Origin: Schumannella sp. 10F1B-5-1
GTDB lineage: Bacteria; Actinomycetota; Actinomycetes; Actinomycetales; Microbacteriaceae
NCBI RefSeq assembly: GCF_006517535.1
Contig: NZ_VHQH01000001.1
Location: 186,001-250,000 of the forward strand
Length of the DNA stretch: 64,000 nucleotides
Direction: 5' to 3'
In this document: in pieces, positions 16,395 to 24,438 of the stretch
How positions within the stretch are numbered: position 1 is the first letter of the stretch
Layout of the letters: each line of letters starts with the position of its first letter
Translations under genes and position numbers: made by a program
The notes under the pieces: model-generated
Seen by the model: only the letters and a program-made list of their open reading frames with translations
Databases searched by the model: none
Told to the model about the DNA's origin: nothing

Positions 16395-16953
16395 ATACGC
16401 GGCGCAACGCAGCATCGGAGCACGGATTGCCGCCGCCCGCCGCTCGCGCGGGTATCGCAGCGCGGACGCCCTCGCCGCCGCCCTCTACGGCACGGGGATC
16501 ACGGCGTCGATCATTGAGAACATCGAGGCCGGCCGACGCGCGAACCTCGACGTCAGCATCGTGCTCAACATCGCCCGCGTCCTCGGCGTCCCCGTCAGCG
16601 CTCTTCTCGCGCCGATCGCCCGACCCGACGACCCCCTCGATCTCGCCAACCTCGGACCCGCGTTCGACGGGATGTCCGCCAGCGAATTCGACACCTGGAT
16701 GTCGACGGCGCCCAACAGCGACCATCTCGCCGCCAGCGCCGCAGAACGGAACGATCGTGCCGAACTACGTGCGCTCCGAGAACTGCAACTACAACGCCGC
16801 GAGCTCGACCGACTCCGCCAGGCAGACGCGATCGAAGAAGCATCAGGGCGCCCCGAAGCACTCGCCGCGGCGAGCCACAACCGCATTGCCGCGATCGAGA
16901 ACGACATCACCGAACTTCGGAAGTACCTAGCTTCCGCAGGTTGGGAGCTGTAG
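16387..16953 (+). CDS. XRE-family repressor with coiled-coil tail
   Basis: 188 residues. The N-terminal HTH (SIGARIAAARRSRGYRSADAL...ITASIIENIEAGRRANLD) is a clear Cro/C1-type domain; the second half (about 120-185) is charged, helical and coiled-coil-like, probably for dimerisation. It is the likely master repressor, controlling itself and the divergent excisionase/replication genes through the TTGTC...GACGG sites, one of which overlaps its own start. The integrase gene starts 2 nt after its stop, so the two are co-transcribed. Confidence 0.85.
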   Translation: MAGYAAQRSIGARIAAARRSRGYRSADALAAALYGTGITASIIENIEAGRRANLDVSIVLNIARVLGVPVSALLAPIARPDDPLDLANLGPAFDGMSASEFDTWMSTAPNSDHLAASAAERNDRAELRALRELQLQRRELDRLRQADAIEEASGRPEALAAASHNRIAAIENDITELRKYLASAGWEL

Positions 16954-16955
16954 CA

Positions 16956-18044
16956 GTGGCCACGATCGAGCCTTATGAGACAAAGCAGGGGCGTCGATAC
17001 CGGGTCCGATACCGCACCCCGGACCGACGCCAGACGGACAAACGAGGATTCAAGACCAAGCGAGAGGCGGAGCTCCATCTAGCTTCGGTCGAGGTCTCGA
17101 AGGCCCGCGGCGAATACGTCGACGTCAGTGCGTCTCGCGCTCGAGTCGAAACGCTCGGCGCTAATTGGCTCGCGACCCAGACTCACCTCAAGCCGTCCGC
17201 GTCCCGCTCGATAGAGATCGCCTGGCGCGTTCATGTCGAACCCCGCTGGGGCCGGGTGTCCGTTGCGGATGTCCAGCACAGCGAAGTCCAGCGATGGGTT
17301 TCTGAACTGTCGAAGTCGCGGAGCGCCACGACGGTCATCCGCGCGTACGGGGTACTAGCAGCCATTCTGGATGTGGCTATCCGCGATCGGCGACTCGCGG
17401 CGAATCCCGCCCGCGGAGTGAAGCTGCCGCGCAAGCAGAAACGTGCGCATATCTACCTTTCGGCCGAAGAGGTCGCCAAGCTGGCCGAGCAAGTCGGCGA
17501 CCAGAAGCTATTCATCCTGACACTGAGCTACTGCGGGCTGCGGTGGGGCGAAGCCACCGCGCTGCGACGTTGCGATATCGACCTCGCGCGGAGGCGTCTC
17601 GAGGTGCGTCTTAACGCAGTCGAGGTGGGGAGCGAAATCGTGATCGGGACGCCCAAGTCGCATGAGCAGCGTTCGGTCCCATTCCCGCCGTCTCTGGCTG
17701 AACTGTTCGCCACAGCTTGCGACGGCAAGGCGGCGAACGACTTGGTCTTTACGGGGAGCAAGGGACAACGCCTACTCCGACCGAAGACGGACGCCGGGTG
17801 GTTCGGCACCTCAGTCAAACGGGCGGGTCTTGCTCGAATGACACCCCACGACCTGAGGCACACCGCCGCGAGCCTCGCGGTCAGCGCCGGCGCCAACGTC
17901 AAAGCAGTACAGCGGATGCTCGGGCACGCGTCGGCGACGATGACGCTCGACGTCTATGCGGATCTCTTCGAAGACGACCTCGACGAGGTCGCGCTCCGCC
18001 TCGACGAGAGGTTGCTCGCAAGCGGGGCGGCGGCCCTCGCTTGA
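16956..18044 (+). CDS. tyrosine recombinase (integrase) of the element
   Basis: 362 residues from GTG 16956; a TTG at 16941 would overlap the XRE gene. An arm-binding N-terminus (IEPYETKQGRRYRVRYRTPD) and core-binding SAM-like domain (about 65-155) precede the catalytic domain. All active residues are seen: Arg196 (GLRWGEA), Lys234, His298-x-x-Arg301 (HDLRHTAA), His324 (LGHAS) and nucleophile Tyr334 (TLDVYADLF). It sits 130 bp from the 3' end of tRNA-Ser, which marks the insertion site. The 18045-18173 gap should contain arm sites. Confidence 0.95.
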   Translation: MATIEPYETKQGRRYRVRYRTPDRRQTDKRGFKTKREAELHLASVEVSKARGEYVDVSASRARVETLGANWLATQTHLKPSASRSIEIAWRVHVEPRWGRVSVADVQHSEVQRWVSELSKSRSATTVIRAYGVLAAILDVAIRDRRLAANPARGVKLPRKQKRAHIYLSAEEVAKLAEQVGDQKLFILTLSYCGLRWGEATALRRCDIDLARRRLEVRLNAVEVGSEIVIGTPKSHEQRSVPFPPSLAELFATACDGKAANDLVFTGSKGQRLLRPKTDAGWFGTSVKRAGLARMTPHDLRHTAASLAVSAGANVKAVQRMLGHASATMTLDVYADLFEDDLDEVALRLDERLLASGAAALA

Positions 18045-18173
18045 TGCCTGCGGCGCCACCCACCTGGCCGCGATCGCCTGCGAATGTGGGCGCAGTGTGG
18101 GCACAGATCCTTCTTGACGGTTGAGGCAATCGCCAAGAAGCCCGCGAAATCGAGCCAAACGACTCGATCGAGT

Positions 18174-18220
18174 TGGCGGAGGGCGGGGGATTCGAACCCC
18201 CGAGGCATTTCTGCCTGCCG
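18174..18220. other. putative attachment site (element/chromosome junction) in tRNA-Ser 3' end
   Basis: The integrase gene lies next to the 3' half of an intact tRNA-Ser gene. tRNA-targeting integrases usually recombine within the anticodon-to-3'-end part and restore the tRNA on one side. The core should therefore be a stretch from about 18174 into the T-arm/anticodon arm. I found no second copy in 1-18 kb, so the other junction must lie left of the window. A 12-bp palindrome ACTCGATCGAGT stands just outside (18162-18173). Confidence 0.45.
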
Positions 18221-18261
18221 GTTTTCAAGACCGGATCCTTCGGCCGCTCGGACAGCCCTCC
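18174..18261 (-). tRNA. tRNA-Ser(UGA)
   Basis: Read on the minus strand: acceptor GGAGGGC (18261-18255) pairs with GCCCTCC before a G discriminator, and CCA is encoded (18174-18176). The anticodon loop is CTTGAAA with anticodon TGA flanked by CCGGT/ACCGG stems; a long variable arm (GCAGGCAGAAATGCCTC) and the T-loop GGTTCGAAT are class II serine features. About 88 nt long. Host gene used as insertion site by the element. Confidence 0.95.
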
Positions 18262-18309
18262 AGGTGCGTCCGAGGCTACCGGACGGCTCTCCGCGCGGGC
18301 GTCGTCAGC

Positions 18310-19032
18310 TCACCCCTCCTGGTCGCGCATCCGCTGGCCCAGCGCGTCGGCCGCGACCAGCACCCTCAGCTGCGCCGGAGTGAACAGCTCGATCATCACG
18401 GTCGCGACCGTCTCCTCGAAAACCACCGGATCGAGCTCCGACCCCGCGCTCGGAATCTCGAGCCAGGGGTAGCGCCGCTGGCTGTCGAGGATCTCGGGCA
18501 CCATGCGCTCGGCCAGCTCGGCGATCTGCTGGTCGTCGGCGTCATCGGGCAGCGCATCGAAATCGTCGTCGATCGCGGTGCGTCCGCGAAAGGTCGCGTG
18601 CAGGTCGCCGAGCGCCGACTCGTCGAACAGCCGCGAGAGCACGAGGACGAGCACCCGCTCCGACGCCGACAGCTGGTCGGCGACATCGGCGAAGCGCGGC
18701 GGCAGCTCGAGAGGCGCCGACGTGGCCGACAGCGCCGCGAGCTCGGCGCGCACACGGGTGAGCCGCACGATCTCGGCAGCGAGCGACGCATCCAGCTCGG
18801 CGACGGCCTCGTCGCGGTTCTCGGCCGTGAAGGCGCCGAGCTGCGCGAGCGGGATGCCGAGCTCGCTCATCCGGCGGATCTGCAGCAGTCGCACCAGATG
18901 GTCGGTGCGGTACTGCTTGTAGCCGTTCGCGGTGCGCTCGGGTTCGTCGAGCAGGCCGGCGCGGTGGTAGTACCGAATCGCCTTCACCGTGGTGCCGGCG
19001 ATCTCTGCCAGTCGGCGGGTGCTCCAGGTCAC
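18310..19032 (-). CDS. MerR-family transcriptional regulator
   Basis: 240 residues from GTG 19032, preceded by AGGAGGAACC. The N-terminus (TWSTRRLAEIAGTTVKAIRYYHRAGLL, YKQYRTDHLVRLLQIRRMSELGIPL) is a standard MerR winged HTH plus hinge. The remaining 150 residues form an acidic helical effector domain without metal-binding Cys, so a small-molecule or stress ligand is more likely than a metal. Divergent from the CPBP protease gene, whose promoter has the 19-bp spacer that MerR proteins act on. Confidence 0.85.
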   Translation of the reverse strand: MTWSTRRLAEIAGTTVKAIRYYHRAGLLDEPERTANGYKQYRTDHLVRLLQIRRMSELGIPLAQLGAFTAENRDEAVAELDASLAAEIVRLTRVRAELAALSATSAPLELPPRFADVADQLSASERVLVLVLSRLFDESALGDLHATFRGRTAIDDDFDALPDDADDQQIAELAERMVPEILDSQRRYPWLEIPSAGSELDPVVFEETVATVMIELFTPAQLRVLVAADALGQRMRDQEG

Positions 19033-19135
19033 GGTTCCTCCTCGCCGTCCGCCCGACCCCCGTCCATCGTCGCGCGTGCGGCACCGAACCGCGACAAGAT
19101 CGGGCGCACGCGCACTCCCTCTGCGTGTGCTCGGC

Positions 19136-19172
19136 TTGACCGTGCCCCCGGGGCCGACCCGACCCTGAGCGC
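19136..19172 (+). promoter_or_regulatory. MerR-type promoter with 19-bp spacer, leaderless
   Basis: -35 TTGACC (19136-19141) and -10 GACCCT (19161-19166) are 19 bp apart, the overlong spacing that MerR activators correct by twisting DNA; the spacer contains the palindromic core CCCCGGGG. The -10 ends 6 nt before the ATG of the CPBP gene (19173), so the transcript would begin at or next to the start codon. Confidence 0.6.
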
Positions 19173-19868
19173 ATGATTCCGACCATCGCATCCCGCCCGA
19201 CCGTGCCCTTGCCGCACCGACGACCCGGCTGGCTCGAGCTCGGCGTCGCGACCCTCGTCGCCGTCGTGCTCTACCTCGCGTCCGGGCTCGTGACGGCCCT
19301 GCCCGCAGGATTCCCCCTCGCGCCCGGACTCGTCGCGTTCGCCGTCTCGGCTCTCGTGCCGGGTGTCGCCTTCGCCGTGGCGCTGCTGCTGCGCATCCGC
19401 CGCGGGTCGTCGTTCGGCCTGCGCTCGGTCGACGTCCGCTGGATCCTGGCGGGCGCCGGGCTCGGCCTGATCGCCGTCCTGCTGACCTGGCCGGTGAGCT
19501 GGCTCGTCGACCCGCTGCTGCCCGGCGGCGACGTGCAGCAGAGCTACCGCGATGCCGCCCAGGGCGGGTCGCTGATGCTCGCGGCGACGCTCGTGCTCGG
19601 CGGCGTGCTCACGCCGATCGGCGAGGAGCTGCTGTTCCGCGGCGTGATCGCGAACGTGTTGCTGCGCTGGGGCACGGTCGTCGGGGTGCTCGGCAGCGCA
19701 CTGGTGTTCGCCCTCGCCCACGGCATCAACGACGTGACGCCGATGGCGTTCGTGATCGGCCTCATCACCGGCGCACTGATGCGCCTCACCGGATCGATCG
19801 TGCCGGGCATCCTGGTGCACGTCACCTACAACACGACGGGGATGATCGTGCATGCGCTCGGACTCTGA
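19173..19868 (+). CDS. CPBP-family intramembrane metalloprotease
   Basis: 231 residues with about six to seven membrane helices. The three conserved motifs of the family are present: EELLFRG (Glu-Glu-x-x-x-Arg), FALAHG and HVTYN near the end. Such proteins are glutamate-type intramembrane proteases related to CAAX prenyl proteases and bacteriocin-immunity proteins; the substrate here is unknown. No ribosome site; the promoter places the RNA start at the ATG. Likely under the divergent MerR regulator. Confidence 0.85.
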   Translation: MIPTIASRPTVPLPHRRPGWLELGVATLVAVVLYLASGLVTALPAGFPLAPGLVAFAVSALVPGVAFAVALLLRIRRGSSFGLRSVDVRWILAGAGLGLIAVLLTWPVSWLVDPLLPGGDVQQSYRDAAQGGSLMLAATLVLGGVLTPIGEELLFRGVIANVLLRWGTVVGVLGSALVFALAHGINDVTPMAFVIGLITGALMRLTGSIVPGILVHVTYNTTGMIVHALGL

Positions 19869-19898
19869 TGGTCGCGACCGCACGAGACAACGCCGAGC

Positions 19899-20471
19899 AT
19901 GAGCATCCTCGACGCCCTGCAGAGCGCGGCCGACACGGTCCCGCTGCTGCTGCAGCCCGTGATCGTCGCGGCGGCGGGAGCGATCCCGTTCGTCGACGCC
20001 GAGCTGGCCACCGTGATCGGCGTGCTCGCAGGACTGCCGCCCCTGGTCGCCGGGTCCACCGCCGCCGCCGGCAACCTGCTGTCCGTCGCCGCGGTCGTCG
20101 TGTTCGGCGAGCGGGTGCGCGCCGTCTGGCGTGCTCGACGAGCGGCCCGGCGCGAGCTCGCGGATGCCGACGCACGATCGGAGACGAGCGCGGCGTCCCC
20201 AGGCGCGGGCTCCGACTCCGCACGCGACGACGACCGCGTGGAATCGAGCAGCCGCCGCCGCTTCCGCGGCTACCTGGAGCGCTTCGGCGTCCCGGTCGCG
20301 TGCCTGCTCGGGCCGCTCGCCCTCCCGGCCCAGTTCACCTCGATGATCCTGGTCGGCGCGGGTGTGCCGCGCCGACGCATCCTGATCTGGCAGGCGGTCT
20401 CGATCGTGCTGTGGACGACCGCCATCTGCCTCGCGGCGACCGGCGCGCTCGCCGTGCTCGGCGGCGGCTGA
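19899..20471 (+). CDS. small multidrug-export-like membrane protein
   Basis: 190 residues, 30 bp after the CPBP gene and probably co-transcribed. Two membrane halves, each with a re-entrant-looking Gly/Pro motif (GAIPFVDAEL near 30; CLLGPLALPAQFTSMILVG near 135), flank a charged, low-complexity cytoplasmic loop (about 75-125). The repeated half-structure resembles the DUF/Sm_multidrug_ex and DedA-like membrane proteins; transport is only a guess from that resemblance. Confidence 0.5.
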   Translation: MSILDALQSAADTVPLLLQPVIVAAAGAIPFVDAELATVIGVLAGLPPLVAGSTAAAGNLLSVAAVVVFGERVRAVWRARRAARRELADADARSETSAASPGAGSDSARDDDRVESSSRRRFRGYLERFGVPVACLLGPLALPAQFTSMILVGAGVPRRRILIWQAVSIVLWTTAICLAATGALAVLGGG

Positions 20472-20527
20472 GCGCGGCGGCTGGCCGGCGCGCGGGCGAG
20501 TCCGGGCGACGACGCGGCCCGCCGCGC

Positions 20528-21811
20528 TCACCCCTCCGGCAGGTGCCGCCGCGACGAGACCCGCACGGCCGCGATCGCCACGACCGCGAGCAGCAACACC
20601 GTCACGAGGATGTCGATCGCCGGCACGACGAGCGCGAGCGCCGAGATCAGCGTCGGCAGCAGGAAGCCGGCGTAGGCGAGCGCGTAGAACACGCCGGTCA
20701 GGCCGGCCAGGTCGCGGCCGCCGGCGATGCGCTGCACCTCGAGAAGCCCCGAGACGAGCGAGATGCCGAAGCCGCATCCCAGCACCGCGTTCGCGACGAG
20801 TCCGAGCACGGGCGAGCCGACGACGATCGCGAGCACGACGAGCACGAGCCCGGCCGCGATGCCGGTCGTGCCGACGCCGAGTCCGCGCGCCGATTCGAGC
20901 GAGTGGATGCGGCGCGCCAGCGGCTGGATCGCACTCGACGCCCCGAGCGCGATGACCGTCGCGGCCGTCGCGTAGGCGATGCCCCACGGCGCGGTCTGGT
21001 CGGCGAGCCGCGTCGGCAGGTAGCCGTAGCCCATCGCGGCGGCGGCGAAGATCCACGGCGCCGCGACCGCGACGACGCGCACGAAGCGGCGATGCGCGGC
21101 GCTCGGGATGCGCAGCTGAGCCCACCACGGACCGCCGACGCCCGGCACTCCCCCGGACCCGGCACGCACGGCGCCGACCGCCGTCTCGGGCAGGCGCGCC
21201 ACGAGCACGAGGAACGGCAGCGCGACGGCGAGGTGGATGAGGAACGGCAGCATCCGCGGGATCGGCCCCCACTGCGCCAGCACCCCGGCGACGAGCGCGC
21301 CGAACGCCGAGCCGAGCGTGAACGCGAGCGAGCCGCGCCGCGCGCCCGACGCCGCCTCCGCCCTCGGATCGTGGGGCGACTGCGAGAGCTCCTTCATCCA
21401 GCTCATGCCCGCCGACATCGCGACGCCGACGGTCACGCCGGAGAGCAGGCGGCCGGCCATGAGCCAGCTGAATCCGAGCGGGCCGAGGGCGAGCATCCCG
21501 CTGCCGATCAGTGCCGCGACGACGCCGACGACCATGACGGGGCGCCGGCCGTGGCGGTCGCTCAGCGACCCCGCCAGCAGCAGGGCCGGGATGAGCCCGA
21601 GCACGTAGACGCCGAGCAGCGTCGTGACGGCGACCTCGCTGAAGTGCTGCTCGTGCACGTACATGAGCAGCAGCGGGCTGAACTGGTTGCCGCCCCACGA
21701 GCAGGCGAACATCGCGCCCCAGAGCAGGCGCCAGGGGCGGGCGCGCGACGGCGACTCCGCCGGCGCGGTGAGGTCGGCGCCGGCGATGGGCGTCGAGAGT
21801 CTGGCGCTCAC
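20528..21811 (-). CDS. MFS transporter
   Basis: 427 residues, twelve hydrophobic segments. The loop between helices 2 and 3 has AGSLSDRHGRRPVMV, the G-x-x-x-D-(R/K)-x-G-R-(R/K) MFS signature. A GTG start (21811) overlaps the stop of the GntR gene by 4 nt (GTGA), so regulator and transporter form one unit; the transporter probably exports or imports the regulator's ligand. Substrate not predictable from sequence. Confidence 0.85.
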   Translation of the reverse strand: MSARLSTPIAGADLTAPAESPSRARPWRLLWGAMFACSWGGNQFSPLLLMYVHEQHFSEVAVTTLLGVYVLGLIPALLLAGSLSDRHGRRPVMVVGVVAALIGSGMLALGPLGFSWLMAGRLLSGVTVGVAMSAGMSWMKELSQSPHDPRAEAASGARRGSLAFTLGSAFGALVAGVLAQWGPIPRMLPFLIHLAVALPFLVLVARLPETAVGAVRAGSGGVPGVGGPWWAQLRIPSAAHRRFVRVVAVAAPWIFAAAAMGYGYLPTRLADQTAPWGIAYATAATVIALGASSAIQPLARRIHSLESARGLGVGTTGIAAGLVLVVLAIVVGSPVLGLVANAVLGCGFGISLVSGLLEVQRIAGGRDLAGLTGVFYALAYAGFLLPTLISALALVVPAIDILVTVLLLAVVAIAAVRVSSRRHLPEG

Positions 21812-22521
21812 AGCACGCCCCGGTTGCGGTCGACGTGGCGGCGCAGCACGGCCGCGTACTCGCCGGCGTCGCGGGCTTCGATCGCCGCGACGAGGGCCGC
21901 GTGCTCGTCGAATGCGGCCGCCATCTGCCCGGCTTTCACGCGGATCAGCAGGTTGCGCATCCGCTGCTGCCGATCGTGCAGCAGGGTCGCGAACTGGGAT
22001 GCGACCGGGTTGCGCGCCCCCGCGACGACCGCGGCGTGCAGGCCGTCATCGGCCGCGATGAAGCGGTCGAGGTCGTCGGCGGCGACCGCGGCGCGCTGCT
22101 CCTCGAGCAGGGAGCGCAGCGTCGGCAGCACCTCGTCGACGCGATCGCTCGCGATGATGCGGGCCGCGCACGCGGCCTCGACGGCCTCGCGCATCTCGAG
22201 CACGTCATCCGCCTCGCTCGGCGACAGCGGACGCACGACGGCCCCGCGACGCGACTCGAGCGTCAGCAGCCCCTCGGCCGCGAGCCGCAGGAACGCCTCG
22301 TGCACGGGGGTGCGCGAGATGCCCAGCTCTCCCGCGATCACGGCCTCGCTGAGCAGCGCACCCGACGCGAGATCGCCGCGGATGATCGACTCCTTCGTCG
22401 CCGCATAGGCCCGGTCGGCCGCCGTCAGCGCGCCCGCCGAGCGGTCGTCGGGCGCGATGGCGTCCGTCGCGCCGAGAGCGGTGGATGCGGTGGTCGCGTC
22501 GGCGACGATCGGCTCGGTCAC
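21808..22521 (-). CDS. GntR-family regulator (FadR/FCD subfamily)
   Basis: 237 residues. A winged HTH (about 35-100: AYAATKESIIRGDLASGALL...ELGISRTPVHEAFLRLAAEGLL...RGAVV) is followed by an all-helical FCD ligand domain with Asp and His metal-ligand candidates (FIAADDGLHAAVV, FDEHAALVAAI). GTG start 22521; TAGAGT ends 6 nt before it, indicating a leaderless mRNA. Two tandem palindromes just upstream are its likely operators. First gene of the GntR-MFS unit. Confidence 0.85.
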   Translation of the reverse strand: MTEPIVADATTASTALGATDAIAPDDRSAGALTAADRAYAATKESIIRGDLASGALLSEAVIAGELGISRTPVHEAFLRLAAEGLLTLESRRGAVVRPLSPSEADDVLEMREAVEAACAARIIASDRVDEVLPTLRSLLEEQRAAVAADDLDRFIAADDGLHAAVVAGARNPVASQFATLLHDRQQRMRNLLIRVKAGQMAAAFDEHAALVAAIEARDAGEYAAVLRRHVDRNRGVL

Positions 22522-22536
22522 GCGGCGACTCTACCC

Positions 22537-22560
22537 CTTGCATGCAAGCTTGCGCGCAAG
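22537..22560. promoter_or_regulatory. tandem perfect palindromes, likely GntR operators
   Basis: CTTGCATGCAAG (22537-22548) and CTTGCGCGCAAG (22549-22560) are immediately adjacent 12-bp perfect palindromes sharing CTTGC...GCAAG. They lie just upstream of the -10 (TAGAGT, 22533-22528) of the gntR gene, over the -35 region, an ideal position for autorepression. Confidence 0.7.
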
Positions 22561-22613
22561 CGCTGCATTCTCGGCCGAGCCTTCCGCGACACGCCGACGA
22601 AGCCGCGGAATGC

Positions 22614-22643
22614 TTGCCTTCCCCCGCGAGACGGGCCTACGGT
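22614..22643 (+). promoter_or_regulatory. sigma-70-type promoter of a short leader ORF
   Basis: TTGCCT (22614-22619) and TACGGT (22638-22643) are 18 bp apart, a good actinobacterial housekeeping promoter. It faces right, away from gntR, and is followed by a strong ribosome site AAAGGAG (22665-22671). Confidence 0.5.
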
Positions 22644-22677
22644 GGGCACCGATCGCCGAACAGGAAAGGAGCCAGCC

Positions 22678-22767
22678 ATGATGATCACCACCGCATTCGC
22701 CGGAATGCCCGCAGCATTCCGCCCTCGTGCTGGCTTCGTCGGCGTCCTCACCGCAGGCACCTGCTAG
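22678..22767 (+). CDS. 29-residue small ORF (possible leader peptide)
   Basis: ATG 22678 stands 6 bases after AAAGGAG and about 35 bases after a good promoter, so it should be translated. The product is a hydrophobic 29-mer with two Arg around residue 16 and ends Thr-Cys. No relative is known to me. It precedes a 252-bp stretch (22768-23019) in which I see no gene, then the small basic protein at 23020. It could be a regulatory leader, a small membrane peptide, or nothing. Confidence 0.35.
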   Translation: MMITTAFAGMPAAFRPRAGFVGVLTAGTC

Positions 22768-23019
22768 GCGCTTCCCGCCCCGCGTTCCCGCGGTGGCGAC
22801 GCCTTCGAAGCCGACGCGCACGTCGCCCCGCCACGATCCGGAGCACCCGCTCGCAAGACCTCGAGCACTCGAGATCCCGCCCGCGCACCTGTGATCGATG
22901 CCCCGCCGGCCGCCGACCGCGGCGCCCCGGCATCCCCTGCGGCTTCTTCGCCGCGCCTGCGACCCGGTCACCGCATCTCCAATGGATGCGCGACCCGGTC
23001 CGAACCGTGAGGACACCCC

Positions 23020-23379
23020 GTGACGACGTCACTGTCGACCAGCTCGACCACCACCGAGCGCGAGCACCGCGCTCAGACCACCGCCCATCCGCCGCAACAG
23101 ACCGCGCACGACAGCGCGCAGCACACCACCCCGGCCGCCGTGCCGGCCGACCGGCACCACGCCCAGCGCCCGACGCTGAGCGCGCCGGAGCTGCGCCGCC
23201 ACCGCGGTCTGGCCGACCGGCTCGCCCTGCGTCTCGGTCTGGCGCTGATCACCTGGAGCCGCCGGCCCCTCGTGCTCAGCGACCGCACCCCGTGGCGCAA
23301 CAACCCCCTGGAGCTGCGCCGCGCGCAGCTCCAGCGCCAGGAGGCCGACCGCCTCCGCTACGCGCTCCACACCCGCTGA
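23020..23379 (+). CDS. small basic hypothetical protein
   Basis: 119 residues from GTG 23020, preceded by TGAGGA with 6-nt spacing. The first half is Thr/Gln/His rich and probably disordered; the second is Arg/Leu rich and helical (PELRRHRGLADRLALRLGLALITWSRRPL, then NNPLELRRAQLQRQEADRLRYAL). One weakly hydrophobic stretch (RLGLALITW) might bind membrane. I recognise no family. Coding is supported by the ribosome site and codon positions. Confidence 0.55.
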   Translation: MTTSLSTSSTTTEREHRAQTTAHPPQQTAHDSAQHTTPAAVPADRHHAQRPTLSAPELRRHRGLADRLALRLGLALITWSRRPLVLSDRTPWRNNPLELRRAQLQRQEADRLRYALHTR

Positions 23380-23535
23380 TCGGTCGCCTCCGATGACCGC
23401 CCAGCCGATTCCCGGGCACGAGCTGCCCGCAACCGCGGCGGCGCGAGCGCTCCTCGCGCCGCCGCCCCGGCGGTAAGAAGCCGCGAGCGCGACGAGCGAG
23501 CGCGCTAGCGAACGTGCGCGCGCGATGCCCGAGAC

Positions 23536-24438
23536 TCAGGCCGGGAAGTGCCCCGCCAGCGCGCGCGCCAGCCCCTGCTGCTCGACCGGGTACGTGACCT
23601 CGGTCGCCACGGCCTTGACCTCATCCGGCGCCTGGCCCATCGCGACCGCGATGCCGCCGCGCGCATCCGCCCACTCGAGCATCTCGATGTCGTTGCGCCC
23701 GTCGCCGGCGACCAGCAGATTCGCCTCGATCGCGAACGGGGATGCGGCGATCACGTGCTCGAGGCCGGTCGCCTTGTTCACACCCTCGGGCGCGATGTCG
23801 AGCCACGCCGTCCAGCCGATGTTGTAGCTGACCTGATGCAGCCCCATCTGGTCGACGATGCGCAGGAACTCCTCGGTGTCGTGCTGCGGCGACAGCACGA
23901 CGACGCGGGTCGCCTCCAGCTCGAGCAGCCCCTCGAACGGCGTCTCGACGCTCGACGGGAGCAGCACGCCCTCGGGGAACGCGCCCGTGTAGTGGTAGAC
24001 GCCGTCGGCATCCTCGACCGCGTAGCTGGCGCCCTCGAGCGCCGCGCCGATCGTGGTGAGCACGTCACGCGGGGCGAAGGTCTCGACGTGCATGCGGCTG
24101 TAGCCGACCGGGGCCTCCGGGTCGCGCCGCAGCACGAGCGCGCCGTTCGCGCAGACCAGGAACTCGGGCGCGATGCCGAGCCGGTCGACGATCGGCAGGG
24201 TCATGGATGCGCTGCGTCCGGTCGCGAGCATGACCTCGTGCCCGGCGGCGCTCACGCGGGCGACCTCGGCGATGACCTGCTCGTCGAGGCTGCCGTCTTC
24301 GCCCAGCACGGTGCCGTCGACGTCGAGGGCGATGAGCCAGCGCTGCGCCGGCGCCTCAGCGGACGAGTCGCCGTCGGCCGCCACGGCGGCATCGGCATCG
24401 CCCGCGGCCGGCGCGCCGCTCTCGCCCGCGCCGCTCAT
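23536..24438 (-). CDS. HAD-superfamily (Cof-type) phosphatase
   Basis: 300 residues. After an Ala/Asp-rich 30-residue N-terminus come the HAD motifs: IALDVDGTV with nucleophile Asp and acid/base Asp, ATGRS, a type IIB cap domain, Lys in GVNKATG, and [11 protein letters not shown] with the metal-binding acids. Members hydrolyse sugar phosphates or flavin/phosphate compounds; the substrate is not evident. Start ATG 24438 overlaps the serS stop (ATGA); the serS-HAD pairing is common in actinobacteria. Confidence 0.85.
   Translation of the reverse strand: MSGAGESGAPAAGDADAAVAADGDSSAEAPAQRWLIALDVDGTVLGEDGSLDEQVIAEVARVSAAGHEVMLATGRSASMTLPIVDRLGIAPEFLVCANGALVLRRDPEAPVGYSRMHVETFAPRDVLTTIGAALEGASYAVEDADGVYHYTGAFPEGVLLPSSVETPFEGLLELEATRVVVLSPQHDTEEFLRIVDQMGLHQVSYNIGWTAWLDIAPEGVNKATGLEHVIAASPFAIEANLLVAGDGRNDIEMLEWADARGGIAVAMGQAPDEVKAVATEVTYPVEQQGLARALAGHFPA

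Noticed and set aside
16387-18044. XRE gene as antitoxin of a toxin-antitoxin pair
   Set aside because: Its neighbours are an integrase and an excisionase-like gene, and the operator layout is that of an element switch; no toxin-like gene is adjacent.
19868-22408. 846-codon plus and 889-codon minus open frames over the membrane protein, MFS and GntR genes
   Set aside because: Arg/Ala-rich shadows; the shorter frames carry HTH, MFS and signature motifs.
22768-23019. Minus-strand frames over the gap after the 29-residue ORF
   Set aside because: Arg-rich, no start signal, no motif; treated as non-coding.
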